A stretch of DNA of 64,000 nt, from positions 1 to 64,000 of the forward strand of contig QLIY01000346.1 of assembly GCA_003260075.1 (NCBI GenBank), read 5' to 3'. This document shows, piece after piece, positions 11,349 through 23,181 of the stretch. Under the pieces are notes generated by a model. The model was not told where the DNA came from, did not search any database, and worked only from the letters and a program-made list of their open reading frames with translations. Position numbers and translations under genes: made by a program. Numbering within the stretch: position 1 is the stretch's first letter; each line of letters begins with the position of its first letter. This stretch comes from Phallusia mammillata (lineage: Eukaryota; Chordata; Ascidiacea; Phlebobranchia; Ascidiidae).

Positions 11349-12600
11349 ACACAAATAAAACAACTCATGTCAGTTCACGCACAACGGGCAGATAGGCGAC
11401 AGCCGGTTCGTACGAGTTAGTTGACCGACGCTTTTGCTTGTTCGCTTTGGATGAACTAAAATAAACTGCTTTATCTGTGCGACTTGAAGTTGTTGTTTGG
11501 ATGTTGAACAAATGTTTTGTTGGTCAACTAGTATTCATCGAGTAAATACTAACAGAATCTTCCAATCTGCGCAAAAGCGGAAATGACGCCAGTCATACAG
11601 ACAAACAACAGCACTTTTTTACGACGACCGAGGCAACCATAGAACTTTAAACATTGCAACAAAATTACCTTGTTTTAGTAACAACACTGGTTTCCTAGCA
11701 CCAAAACGTGTGTGATTGTTTCTGAAGTTTAGACATATGACTTTAAGTGACGTCCCAAACGATTCGGTAAATTTGCCACTTTATCCAAGTAAACTGCCAA
11801 ATATTCGGTTTCAGTATACACCCAGGCCTTGATTAAACGATTCGGGAAACACTACTTATACTTTGCTCCGATTAATGTTTTTTACAGAAAAATGAGAAAA
11901 TAAAACCTGATATGAAGCTAATGAAATCCAAACAAAAGTATTCAAGTTTGATGCAGCAGGTAGCAATTCGAATGTAAAGTATAAACTTGTGTGAATGTTT
12001 TCTTGTGCAGCTATAGGGCTGCGAATTGCGTAAAACCTAAGCGGAAGCTTTCTGTCCGACGACTACCAAAATGCAAAATACAACTTATTTTTTTCGGCCA
12101 GATCTAAACTCACAATTACTTGCTGCGTTTGCCTTAGAGTGAATACCACACAGTATTATCACTCATTTCTTGTACACGACTATGCTTAGCGCATGTTTTT
12201 AACTTGTTGCTTATGTCGATACCCGGATGTGCCTATTGGGATCACGTGATTTGTCCACTTGGTCGGGTTGGTGAACGTGTTTGAGACGGAATTAAGCAAA
12301 GTCGTTTTTTTCCTTGGGCATCATGTGTGTTACACTGTGCCGTATATTACCTGCGTTTTTGTCTCGCTCGAAAGGGAACGGAAGAAGTTCGAGTTGCTTA
12401 TATATGCGTTTTATTTTACAGTTTTACACAAACAAGGACGCTTATTAGGGAAACCCATTAATGGTATCTCTTTGGCTTAGTGGTGTCTTTTTGAATTCGA
12501 TGTATGTTTATATTTCATTTTCGCAATTACATGAATGCTTATTTAAGAGCAACTTCTTACTTTTAAGATTAATTCCGAATGTGATGCTTCACCCACTTGA
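10476..12600. other. Long stretch without a recognisable gene
   Basis: AT-rich DNA. It contains a C49 run at 11300-11348, taken as a converted gap. Reading frames at 10574-10777 and 12259-12480 are short, unsupported by splice context and resemble nothing I know. Confidence 0.5.
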
Positions 12601-12655
12601 ATAGATCGGCACCGACGTTCCAATTGGTTTTGAAGGCAACAAAACACATACAAAT
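12601..12655 (+). pseudogene. Relic of atlastin-like exon 5
   Basis: The bases from GATCGGCACCGACGTTCC to GGTTTTGAAGGCAACAAAAC match the exon 5 segment of copies A, B and D that follows the RDW motif, allowing several changes. The rest of the exon is absent on both sides. It is an isolated fossil of another cluster member. Confidence 0.6.
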
Positions 12656-13014
12656 ATATAAAAAAACGTTTTGACATATTATCCTGCATCGGTATTATTC
12701 TTCGAGGTTTTTTCAACATTAAGTCAAAAAAGCCATTTTTTCTGCATGGAAAAGTGTCCTAAAAACACGTCATACATGCTCTTTTACGCCTTTAGTGTCA
12801 TTTGGGTGTGACATAGTTCGACGCGACAATGACCTGATATTCGTTTGTGTGACGGTGTTGTCAGTGATAGGATATTATTTTCCTGTTGTGTCAACAACTA
12901 GCAGTTGCAGGTTGAAGCCAAACTTAAGAGTAATAAAACATATGGCACAAAAGTATAATTTAATCGAACGGATTTTGGTGCACTTGTCTCTCAATACAAA
13001 TAGGTCAAAAAAAT

Positions 13015-14061
13015 GCAACTTAAAAACGACATAAATGTTTTTTACTAATGGTAAAATGCTGAATTTATTCAACCGCTATTTCTAGTAGTCAGTAGAGGGT
13101 GACTATGAACCCCACTGCGCATTTCAATGACAACTTAACAAATAGAATGGACAATGAATAGGCCTATCAGCCGTGAAGCAAAATCAAAAAATGTTTTCAC
13201 TCATATTATTGCTTCGCGCAACTAAATGTCATGATGCTTTTACATACTGATTTAAAAAAAATGTTATAAACTGCTGTCTCTGTTGTGCTTTAACCAAAAA
13301 AATCAAGCATTGTATAGAAATGGGATTGCGACAGTAATATACAGAACAACAGAACAAAATAGTTTGTTTCCTCCCTACGTTGTGACTTCAAGTGCAGTCA
13401 TTCGTGTTATTTTTAGAATGGTTTATGCACTTGTATTGCCGCGGCACTCTGGGCTGAGAAATAAAAGAAGGGTAACTTACAGCTTCCCTTCGTTTGGAAG
13501 ATATTGCGGCAACAGACCAACTTGCAGTAGTCATAGTTTTAAAAGTATGACGCAATTTTGTAATGTTTTGCGAATTTGAAAAACCTTGAACCGAGCGAAA
13601 ATGTATTGAAAATGTATCACGCTTTGTGCAATCGTGATTAAAAACATAGCATATGTCGTTCAGCCAATCGTACAGTAGGCTTTACAAAATTAGATTTGTA
13701 GAGCTAAGAACTGAAAATATGTTAGTATTTATGCTGATATCAGATCATCAAAAACTGTTTGTTTGAAAGGATGTACATAAAGAGACATTTTCTATGAGTA
13801 AAAACGACCTGCCCCCTAAAAGAAAACTGTTTTGAAACTCAACATCACATGATATGGCAGACAGCTCGGGCGACCGTCAATTGTAGCTCTTAGTGTAATC
13901 GTCAGTTTTATTGCTCAGCAAACGTAAATACTAGGGTTTATCAATAGAGCCATAATGCAACAAAAGTATATTTGTATTTATGCAGCTATTAGATCATGTG
14001 AAGTTATTTCTGAAAATTGCTTACGGAGAGAATTTTGTTTTTAATAGTTGGTTGCAAAGCA
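13015..14061 (+). repeat. Segmental duplication upstream of copy B (paralogous to 2275-3416)
   Basis: The counterpart of the block upstream of copy A, with the same order of conserved pieces leading into exon 1. The sequence immediately before the start codon (TTGGTTGCAAAGCAATGCAG) follows a polypyrimidine-rich TTTTTAATAG, so the coding exon may be preceded by a splice acceptor (a 5' UTR intron or SL trans-splicing). Confidence 0.65.
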
Positions 14062-16632
14062 ATGCAGGATAAAGATAAGGATATTTATAAGGCTGTTCAA
14101 CTCGTATTTCCTGATCCCGTAAAATTCGGATCGTTTTGCATCAACAATGGGGAAATAGAAAGGATCTTTGGTCATTCAGATGTTGCCAACACACCGGTTG
14201 CTATTTACTCTGTTACTGGAGCATTTCGAAAAGGAAAATCATTTCTGCTTAACTTGTTCTTGAAATATCTATGGGCGGATAATGATCAAAAGGTATACTT
14301 AAACATCAACTTTTAAAACAGTTACAAAATGCAACAAACAATAAACTTGTGTCTAGGAAAAATATTGGTTCGAAAAGGAAGAAGACAACTTGAGCAAAGG
14401 ATTTTTTTGGCAAGGCGGACGTAATAAAGTAACCGAAGGCATATGGATATGGGATGAACCATTTTTTAAAGAAACACCGGAAGGAAAAGTAACTTTGTAG
14501 TTTGTTGTTCGTATTTAGATTCACAAGTTTTTGTTGTTGGTATTTAGATTCAAAACTCACCCCCCCCCCGTAACCGAAGGCATATGGATATGGGATGAAC
14601 CATTTTTTAAAGAAACATCGGAAGGAAAAGTAACTTTGTAGTTTGTTGTTGGTATTTAGATTCACGTTAAGACTCAAGTAGTACAAATTATACACTCTTA
14701 TGCGCAAAACCAAGCAAATAAAAATAAAATATCGCTTTTACTTGAGCATATTTCTTTGGGACAATTGCGTTTCATATGGTTGGCCGTTTGTTAAAAAATT
14801 CATTTCATTTTGAAAACGGCGTTTGTAGGACAAAGGCAATACAGTTACATTCCGATTTCGCTATGTCAGAACGACTAAGTCATTTCCCCCCCCCCACTCT
14901 AATGCGCAAAACCATGCAAATAAAAATAAAATAACGCTTTTACTTAAGCATATTTCTTTGGGACAATTGCGTTTCATATGGTTGGCTGTTTGTTAAAACA
15001 TTTATTACACTTTGAAAACACCCCCCCCCCGATTTAGCTAGATTAGAATGAGGAAGCATTTATTACTCTTAATTAGCTGAATCGAAACGGTGGGGCATTC
15101 GATTTAATAGTAACAAGGTATTGTTTCGAAGTTTTAAAAATTTTACACGACACCCCCCCCCCGATTTAGCTAGATTAGAATGAGGAAGCATTTATTACTC
15201 TTAATTAGCTAAATCGAAACGGTGGGGCATTCGATTTAATAGTAGGTATTGTTTCGAAGTTTTAAAAAGTTTTACACGATAGACCTAAAGTAACTAAAAT
15301 TTCTTCTCTCCGAAATTATGTCGGTTTCAGTATCTCAATGCTGTTTATAGGTCCAAAACTTTTTAATTATTTTTAAAAAAGTGCCAGTTGTCTAATAGTC
15401 TATTGTTAATTGAAACAGAAAACAACAAGACCTTAAAAAGATAATTTGGCATACAGAATAATTGTTGCGCATGTTCCCTTTCAAATTATTTTTTGCAAGA
15501 AAAACAACCAACAGCCAAATATAATTTTTGTAAAGGCATTTTTCCTGAGTCGTATTAATTTGTAAACTGGTGTAGCAAAGTAAAGCCTGATCAATAAAAA
15601 AAATAATTGTCAGGTGGCCATATTCCTAATGGACACCCAGGGTTCATTTGATTCTTCATCATCGATGACTGGTACCTCGGTTATATTTGCACTCAGCACC
15701 CTCATAAGTTCGCTGCAAATTTACAACGTCATGGACCAAATTCAGGAGGATACGCTGCAAAATTTACAGGTGGTAAAATAATTGTGAAGAAAATATAGTT
15801 TATGTGTCTTTTTGGAGTGTTTTAGCAATAATATTCACAAAAAACAAACAAATGCGTGTTTATTCTTACAACCAAAATGTATTTTTGCAGCTGTTTGCTG
15901 AATACGGAAAGATCATTAAAACTGAATTGAAAAGTTTGGAAAGTCAATTTCAGGTTTGACCTTTGTCTATAACTTTAATAACATAATTGTGGCATAAGTC
16001 CATAAAGAATCAAAAGACTTTATTTAGCACCTATTGTTTCTGGTGCGTGATTGGTCGGATACCGACGTTCCTATCGGTTTTGGGGGCGGTCAAATACATT
16101 TGAATGAAGTCCTTCAACTAAACGTTGACCACCCTGATTTGAGTTCTGTCAGAAAAACCATTCACCTGGTTTTTAAAAAGGTATCATGCTGTTTGCTTCC
16201 GTCGCCTGGCAAGAATGTCAAAAAGCGAGGAAGAACTCAAGGGAACATTTTGGAACTCAGAGGTATTTGAGTAATCAAAAGTTCTAGCAAATTGCGACAG
16301 AAAACTAACTTTAAACAATTTTAGATGTAAAGCCGAAGTTTTTACAAACGGTAGATTCGATAGCAACAGAAATTTTCTCCGGAAAGGGTATTGTGACCAA
16401 AAAAATTAACAAACAAGCGGTAACAGGAACAGTTCTAATTAATGCGGTGTTAGAATACTTTAAAGTTATTAAAAGTGGGAAAATGCCAAACGTTGGAACC
16501 ATCATGCAGGTATGTATTGCTTTTTGAGTTGATCAATCCAAGTTTTTTTAATCATTTTTTTTTCTATGGACAGGCGACAACAAAAGCTACAATTTTGGCC
16601 ATTATCAATAATTGCACGAAAACTTACCAGCA

Positions 16633-16678
<46 letters not shown>

Positions 16679-17388
16679 AGGTAAAACAAGTTATTCAAGT
16701 CAATTTAGTCTAATCAATCATTTGCGTTCTCATGCACAGGCATGTAAGGAATACATGGGTGACACCGAGCTGGCAGACACGCACAACAAACACAAGGAGA
16801 AAGTGATAGAAAAATACAACGAACAACAAAAGTTCGGTGACCAGGAGTTTGTGAATACATATCAGAAACACTTGAAGGAACTTATGGATGAAACGTTTTG
16901 TCTAATTTACAAGCTAAAAAACGACAGATACATGGTTGGTAGTTAGTACAACAAATTTCCTACGTTAGGAAAATGCACTGCTACACTTATGTGATTATTT
17001 ATTGTTGTGTACGAAACTGTGTGTTAAAGTATATAACTCTCAACTTATTTTATTGTGGGAATTAGTTTGAAGTTAGTTTTGTAAACTTATTTCAAGCATG
17101 ACCAAATTATTTTGTTTTACTATCAAAACATTTTTTGTGTTTTTTAGGATCAAATAAAAGTCCAAATTCTCCACGTTTTTGATAAGGCCAAAGAAATGTA
17201 CAGAAACAAAATGGAAAACGTAGGTATACTAAAAACAACTCAAACGTATGTTGTAGTAAAACGACAAAAACCTTAAACCACAAACTACGTTTAAAGACAT
17301 CCTGCAGGATATCACTCCAAACCCTGTTTTTACTAGAGATGTACCAAATATTCGCTGTGCCGAATTTATTCGGCCAAATTGGTCAATT

Positions 17389-17484
<96 letters not shown>

Positions 17485-19320
17485 CCGAATCTATTACAAA
17501 CACAAATTTAATGCGTTAAACGTGCCTTCTCTGCTTATTAAGGTTCCACGCAATCTTTCAAAAAGCAAACATAACGAAAATCGCGTCATTATTAATCATT
17601 TTCAACACATTATCGCTTTTTCCACTGTAGTCATAAAATTAATAATTCATTGGCAGGTTGCCAATCATACTTGAGGCAATTTTAAATCCCACAAAACTGT
17701 AATGAGGACGAAACACAATTATTCTGCACTAGTTGCCTGGTAGATAAACACTTTTTCATGTCAAACGCGAAGCATACGACTTCGCGTGACGTCATAAATG
17801 ATTTAGTTGATTCGGCCGAATTTATTCGGCAAAACCGCTGAATATTCGGTATCGGCCGAATCGAAATTTAGCCGATTGAGTACATCGCAAGTTTTTACCA
17901 TTCTTTACCCTTATCCAAATGTGTTATTTTAGTCCACCACCAGTGAATCTTACGTTGAAGAAAGTTTGTTGGAGAAGATTAATCTACAAATTTCCAAAAG
18001 TGTAACTGAATGGTTCAAGGAAAATACTGCTCAGTTTCCACAAGATATAAGACTTCCGTATCAGGACAATATTGAGCATTGGATAAAAAACGAGTTTCAA
18101 AAAATTGATCAGAAAAACACAAACAAACAAGTAAGGGTAATTCGTTTCAGCGAAATTCAAAACCAAACAAAATGTAAGTAAAACGTAATTACAAAGATGA
18201 CGTAAAAGTGTTTCATTTAGCTTGCTGCAATTTCAAAGTTACAACAGAGGAGGGTCAAAGCATATGAAAAGTACGTGGGGTTTATTGAGGCAGTAAGTAT
18301 TTATTGTTGAATATTGTTACTACATAAGTAAAAAATACAAAAGTAAAAAATATAGATCTTTTTATTCAGTAATGTCAACACAGTTTTAGTTCTTTACTTT
18401 ACAAACATGTTTGCTACAATTATTGCAAAATATTAAATTTGCAGAACACACTCAAGTACACCGAAAATCTTGATGAAATTCATAAAGATGCCAAAACGGA
18501 AGCAATAAAGGCATTTGGAGAGAAAGGCAACACTGAAGCAAACAACGATTTTATGCGTGTAAAGGAACAGTTGAATGAGGATTTGAAAAATTATTTCCGA
18601 ACAGTAGTCAATAAAAATGAAGAAAATAAGGTATAGTAGTTAACATAACATTTGGTAACAATAACGGAAGTTAACGGAGCATTTGATAACGATTGGGCCC
18701 GGATTTAGTTTATCCAAATTACTACATCCAAATTACCCCCCCCCCAAGATTACGGATCTTTTATGTACAATGTACGTTTTTATTCTAGATAAAATAACGA
18801 GGTAAAATTAAATTCGGCAGCGTTTTTTGATCTTCTTTCAAAACAACGTAAATAGCTGAAACAGTTAATGTAAGAAATTTCTTACATGCATATTGTTCTG
18901 GCTGTGAAGTGGTTCTATTAAATAACATTAGCAATGTTTTGACAGTTATGCGATGGAAAATACGTAAAATTATCGCTTCTGGAAGATGAGCACAAGAAAC
19001 TCAAGGAAAAAGCCAAAACCGAAATTCACCAGCTTATGGAGGATTGTCCGCAGATCAGAGACGAGTTTCTCAAGAAATGTGACGAGGAACTTGAAAATCT
19101 GTTCCACAGAATCAAGAAAATGAACGAATTAATGAAACTGATAACCTTGCGTAGAATTGTGAACAAGGCTGCTTTAGTTGCATCCTGTGTATCAGCGGGT
19201 GCTACAGCAGGAGTTTTGGCCGGGCCTATCGGTGTAGGTGTCGGTGCAGCAGTTGGCGCGACAATTGGTGCATTAGTTGTTGCTAAGGACTTTAAAAGAG
19301 ATATCTCTCCCTTTCTATAA
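14062..19320 (+). CDS. Atlastin-like dynamin-superfamily GTPase with glycine-rich C-terminal tail (copy B, 13 exons)
   Basis: Exons deduced from GT/AG sites and frame: 14062-14292, 14357-14488, 15614-15769, 15891-15953, 16028-16262, 16325-16509, 16574-16680, 16740-16934, 17148-17219, 17933-18130, 18221-18292, 18445-18630, 18946-19320; about 735 residues. The G domain has the P-loop GAFRKGKSF (about residues 53-61), WQGGRNKVTEGIWIW with the switch threonine, G3 MDTQG (about 127-131) and G4 LFLVRDWSD (about 199). These are atlastin signatures; atlastins fuse ER membranes. The remainder is charged and helical (EEHKKL-type heptads), longer than in canonical atlastins of roughly 550 residues. Instead of two transmembrane helices it ends in one alanine/glycine segment with GPIGVGVGAAVGA, a glycine-zipper pattern. 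Exon 7 holds a C44 run replacing about nine bases, and intron 9 holds a MITE. Membrane fusion, or a defence role like that of guanylate-binding proteins, is possible; the role is not shown. Confidence 0.82.
14429..14672. repeat. Exon 2 3' end of copy B repeated after C10 run (14560-14569)
   Basis: GTAACCGAAGGCATATGG through GGAAAAGTAACTTTGTAG occurs before and after the run. The second copy has ACATCGG for ACACCGG. Only the first is preceded by the rest of exon 2, so the second is most likely the overlapping end of the neighbouring contig. Confidence 0.75.
14692..15020. repeat. Duplicated contig ends around C10 run (14886-14895)
   Basis: The stretch CTTATGCGCAAAACCAAGC and the following intron sequence recur after the run with a few substitutions, including CCAAGC against CCATGC. 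Confidence 0.65.
15021..15280. repeat. Duplicated contig ends around C10 runs (15021-15030, 15153-15162)
   Basis: CGATTTAGCTAGATTAGAAT begins the sequence after each of the two runs. The copies differ by a few bases and a short indel. Confidence 0.7.
16634..16677 (+). other. C44 homopolymer inside exon 7 of copy B
   Basis: Exon 7 reads ATTKATILAIINNCTKTYQH and is then cut by the run, followed by GAG and a donor GT. The same exon in copy C is continuous and reads SYQHQTDE before the donor, so the run stands in place of about nine bases encoding QTD. The run is better explained as an unresolved gap than as a polyproline insertion. Confidence 0.7.
17334..17890. mobile_element. hAT-like MITE (TTCGGCCGAA family) in intron 9 of copy B
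   Basis: The left end is TAGAGATGTACC and the right end is GAGTACATCGCAA. The flanking 8-bp target duplication is perfect: GTTTTTAC at 17326-17333 and 17891-17898. The interior has repeated self-complementary words such as CCGAATTTATTCGG and GGCCGAATATTCGG. A C93 run at 17390-17482 sits inside it. A related element lies at 53387-53815. Confidence 0.82.
17390..17482 (+). other. C93 homopolymer, probable converted gap
   Basis: The longest homopolymer in the window, inside the MITE of intron 9. Confidence 0.6.
18736..18745 (+). other. C10 run in intron 12 of copy B
   Basis: A ten-C run like the others, following a short AAATTACTACATCCAAATTA repeat-like stretch. No long flanking duplication is seen. 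Confidence 0.5.
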
Positions 19321-19723
19321 ACTTATTAGCACCTTAGGAGTACATTTTCGCTAGTTTTCGCTAGCATGTAAATACGACGTGTGTAGCGGTCATGTGCTTT
19401 TAAACCATTATATTTGCACTTTGGTTTGGCCAAGCATAAAGCAATGAAATTATTTTTTCCTCGCATGATTTTTCATTTCTACAAAAATAATATGTGGTTT
19501 GCAACCTATGACATTGAGCGATGTTACTTTACTGATCCATGTGTTCTCATTATGTAGTAACTACGCGAAGTCCATATTCAGTGCCGTTGTTTCCACACTG
19601 TAGCATGTTCATGGTTGTCGCTTAAACCAGGTATTTCGAAATAGTTGTGCAATCCATTGCAACATATATGTTGTGCTTTGTAGTTTGCGAGCTTTTAACT
19701 TAAAACAAATCAATAATTGATGT

Positions 19724-19735
19724 AAATAAATAAAT
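19724..19735 (+). promoter_or_regulatory. Candidate polyadenylation signals of copy B
   Basis: Overlapping AATAAA words (TAAATAAATAAATG) occur about 405 bases after the stop codon of copy B, just before a MITE. No transcript evidence supports this. Confidence 0.35.
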
Positions 19736-19785
19736 GTAATGATTTGCAATGATTGCAAGAAAAGGGAGCACATTGGACTACTTGC

Positions 19786-20095
19786 CAGAGTTGCAAGTCG
19801 GGTCGGGTTCGGGCCGGGTTTGGGTTCGGGCTTAGATATTTGTCAGAAATCGGGCTCAAAACGGGCCTGACTTCACGTTCGGTTTCTGCTATTTTCTGTA
19901 ACAATTCTCTGGCTTTGACCTAATGTCCACCCTACTCTAAAACGTATTGTTTACCCCATTGTCTACTATTGTTTATTGTGTTTCGGGCCTAAACGGGCTT
20001 CTCAAAAACGTTTCGGGTTCGGGCCAGGCTTCGGGCTTATACTTTCGGGTTTGGGCCGGGTTCGGGTTCAGATTTCGGGCCCGCTTGCAACTTTG
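19786..20095. mobile_element. hAT-like MITE, TCGGGCC-rich family, copy 2
   Basis: Ends are CAGAGTTGCAAGTCGGG and CCCGCTTGCAACTTTG. Flanks CTACTTGC (19778-19785) and CTACTCGC (20096-20103) form an 8-bp target duplication with one mismatch. The interior matches copy 1 at 1694-1964 but has a 40-odd-base insertion around 19940-19980. Confidence 0.85.
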
Positions 20096-20103
20096 CTACT
20101 CGC

Positions 20104-21087
20104 TACTGCAGAGGGCTGATACGAACCACGAGTAAAAGAAGCAGAATAAACATTTGGATTTCTAGTAAATATTACCATAGCCTTACAATCTCTGCTGGCG
20201 CAGGAGAACATTTTCAAACCAATAGTCAGTCCAAACCTTTGTTTTTATTGCGGAAACCACGCCCGCCCGCAAGTGCAAACTTAATCTTAAACACTTAATC
20301 ATTTTTTTCATATTTGATTGTTCCTAACCTTGTCTTCATACGTCATAGTACTGGTATGTTCCAAACCAATGGTGTCCAACCTTTTTGGCCACATGCGGTT
20401 TGCGAAGGATTGTGCCGGCCACTTGACTGTTACTGCTAATTTGTAACCTTAGAAATGACTTTCTTATAATTTCTAATTAAAATCTTCACACCGAACAATA
20501 AACACACCAAGATACAGTAAAGTCAACAAAGTTTTTACTACAAGTCTCCGTTTCAATGCAAAGTTTGTCAATATTTTTCTCCAACAACTTTGGCAATATT
20601 CGGTGAGATGGACGATAGCAATGCGATGCGAGTTTCCCATATGGCTGTCAGAAATTACTGATTATGTGTACAGGGGATTTGAAGTCACATGTCCACCTTT
20701 CTTTGAATATTCTGTTAGCGTTACTTGCTTTTCGTTTCCTAATTGGCATAATCTATATCACTGCAGAGTGCAGGAGAAAATTTACTGCTAAATGCGTTTT
20801 GCGCAATATTATTGACTAACTTCCCCCCCCCCGATACAGTAAAGTCAACAAAGTTTTTACTACAAGTCTCCGTTTCAATGTAAAGTTTGTCAATATTTCC
20901 CCCCCCCCCTTAAAGCACGAGTAAGATTGTGATCGTAACAATGTAGAAATTGTGATGCGTAAATATGTGCATTGTATATGCAATGAAAGTAACTTGAACA
21001 GCTGTGTATTACTCTATTAACAAAGAAATAAAGCAAACAATTAATGCCATTTTTTCGGAATAAAAGTTCTCCATAAATTACGTAGGC
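20104..21087. other. No gene seen; transposon fragment and duplicated contig ends
   Basis: A fragment of a hAT-like terminus (GGTGTCCAACCTTTTTGGCC) lies near 20375. GATACAGTAAAGTCAACAAAG occurs at 20512 and again at 20833 after a C10 run (20823-20832). A second run follows at 20899-20909. Confidence 0.55.
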
Positions 21088-21509
21088 CAGCGGTTCCCAA
21101 CCTGTGGTACGCGTACCACTAGTGATACGCGAAGGTCTTTCAGGTGGTACGCGAGTAGATTTCGTTTTTGTTTATCTGGTTTTGTTTACAAAAAAACATT
21201 ACCTCAGCCTATTCTTATTGTTACGTAACTACTCCTGTTGTGTCGTCCCCCCCCCCGAAGCACAGTTGCTTTGAAAAACCGTACAACGCTGTGGTACAGT
21301 GGGCTTTAATCATGCCAAGCTGCGAAAATGCAAAAAATATAAATCTCATTAAATTTAGGTGTTGTGCTTTTGTGTTATTTTAGTAGGCCAATATTATTCT
21401 TCTCCATAAAATATGATTCGATCAAATTAGTCGTTCTGCAAGAAGTGGTACGCGTGGCAGTGATCAGCATCCAAGTGGTACGAGGTCGTGAAAAGATTGG
21501 GAACCCCTG
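21088..21509. mobile_element. hAT-like MITE with TIR CAGCGGTTCCCAACC
   Basis: The left end is CAGCGGTTCCCAACC and the right end GATTGGGAACCCCTG. The 8-bp target duplication is perfect: ACGTAGGC at 21080-21087 and 21510-21517. Internal words such as GTGGTACGCG recur near both ends. A C10 run lies inside (21247-21256). Confidence 0.9.
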
Positions 21510-21544
21510 ACGTAGGCGATTAAGTTGATAAAATAAGTCGTTTC

Positions 21545-21545
<1 letters not shown>

Positions 21546-21589
<44 letters not shown>
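21546..21589 (+). other. C44 homopolymer, probable converted gap
   Basis: Long C run shortly after the target duplication of the preceding element. No duplicated flank is seen. Confidence 0.6.
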
Positions 21590-21594
<5 letters not shown>

Positions 21595-21779
21595 CAAACG
21601 TTCCCGAGATTTTCTCTCGTTGTTGATGTAGCTTATAACTTAATACCTTTCTGGGGGTAAAATATATAAAAAAGAAATAATATATATATATATAAAAAGC
21701 GCCTCGCGGGTTAATTTTGGAAAGACGGCGCTGGGGCATGTAAACCATGTGGCCCGCGCAAATCATTGTTAAACCTATC

Positions 21780-21956
21780 CGGCCCGCAGTGAAAAAAGTT
21801 GGCAGCCGGTTCTATCACAAAAGTCATTTTTACAGCCGGTTCTGTTACAAAAAGCATATTGACAGTAACCAGTAATGCTAACCGGTTAGGTGATCTCATA
21901 AAATTTCGTGAGACGGCTCGATAGAACCGGTGCGAACTGGCTGAATCCCACCACTG
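21780..21956. mobile_element. hAT-like element end (GAACCGG-rich family)
   Basis: The right end CTGAATCCCACCACTG and the interior (GCCGGTTCT, ACCGGTTAGGTGATC, AAATTTCGTGAGACGG) correspond, in the opposite orientation, to the element at 27949-28134. I could not place the left end. Confidence 0.6.
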
Positions 21957-22052
21957 CTTAAAGGGCCTAACATGTTAACATACCTTTTCATGATCTCTGG
22001 ATGTAATTCAAGTTTAAAAAATCTGCAATCATGTCCAGTTCTTATACTTTCG

Positions 22053-22327
22053 TCTACGTTTCAATATTTCTTACTTGTTGCATTGTTAGCATTCGGTCCG
22101 TTGAATTCGGTCATTAACCGTTAGGTAGTATTGATAAATGGGTTGACTTTTATTTTGTGGTTAAGACAGGTTGTTTAATTTGATTCCCCCCCCCCCGTCT
22201 ACGTTTCAATATTTCTTACTTGTTGCATTGTTAGCATTCGGTCTGTTGAATTCGGTCATTAACCGTTAGGTAGTATTGATAAATTGGTTGACTTTTATTT
22301 TGTGGTTAAGACAGGTTGTTTAATTTA
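22053..22327. repeat. Duplicated contig ends around C11 run (22186-22196)
   Basis: GTCTACGTTTCAATATTTC and about 130 following bases occur on both sides of the run with very few substitutions (GGTCCG against GGTCTG). Confidence 0.75.
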
Positions 22328-22685
22328 ATTTGCCATGTCACGTAAAAGTTCTTTAGTTTTGGGGCGGTAATTGCTAGTAATGTACCGCATTAGCTAAATT
22401 GAACCGACTATTCGGTAGTTTTGCAGAATATATTCAACCGCATCATATATGACGTCACGCAAAGTCGTACACTATGATTTATCCACAAAAACATATGTTT
22501 TCCTGTTTTTCATTAATTGCTATCATCTTCGTTTTGTCGTTATTTTAGCCTGCTTTGGCCTTCTTTGCCAGCATGATGACAATATTTGGGTTATTGCTCA
22601 CTTTGAAAGATTGTGTGGTATCCAATTAAGCAGAAAAGTTGTACACGTTTTATGCTTTAAAACTGTGTTCGTAAAAGATTTGGTT

Positions 22686-22895
22686 TCGGCCGGATCGCAA
22701 CAAATTTTTGGGCTGAAACCGAATCTTTGTAAAAATGGTTTAAACTTTACAATCAGCCAATTGCGACTGTTTTGTGTTGACGATTGCCCCCCCCCCTCGC
22801 AACAAATTTTTGGGCTGAAACCGAATCTTTGTAAAAATGGTTTACTTTATTTAACTTTACAATCAGCCAATTGCGACTGTTTTGTGTTGACGATT
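22686..22895. repeat. Duplicated contig ends around C10 run (22787-22796)
   Basis: TCGCAACAAATTTTTGGGC and the following sequence recur after the run. The second copy has a 10-base insertion (CTTTATTTAA region). The apparent reading frame across it is a by-product. Confidence 0.75.
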
Positions 22896-23181
22896 ACATG
22901 TTAGACAAAGCCTGATCTTTGCTCATTCCCAACCATTAAAGCATTGCAGCAAAGTAGCAGTGGTTTTGTCAAAGCAGCACATTGCTCAGTAAAAAGGCAA
23001 ACAAATTACCACTTATCAGTTCAGGGCGTTGACGGTGTTTGTCAACAGCCCTTTGACCTAACGCCCGTTTGTCCGATTCTTGACTAAGGTTTGTGGCCAA
23101 TATTTAAAGCCCCTACTATGATTAAATATATTTAGTTATTGCCTTTTCAAAAGTAAAAGTTGAAAACAAAAATGGAGACAC

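Noticed and set aside
16475..17674. Polyproline-containing reading frames across C runs (also at 2868-3050 and 31070-31306)
   Set aside because: The proline stretch is just the translated C run; the flanks are known exon, intron or transposon sequence.
14062..19320. Copy B as a guanylate-binding protein (GBP) rather than atlastin-like
   Set aside because: The P-loop GAFRKGKSF, the DTQG context and LVRDW match atlastins. GBPs have a different P-loop context and lack RDW in this form. A functional parallel remains possible.
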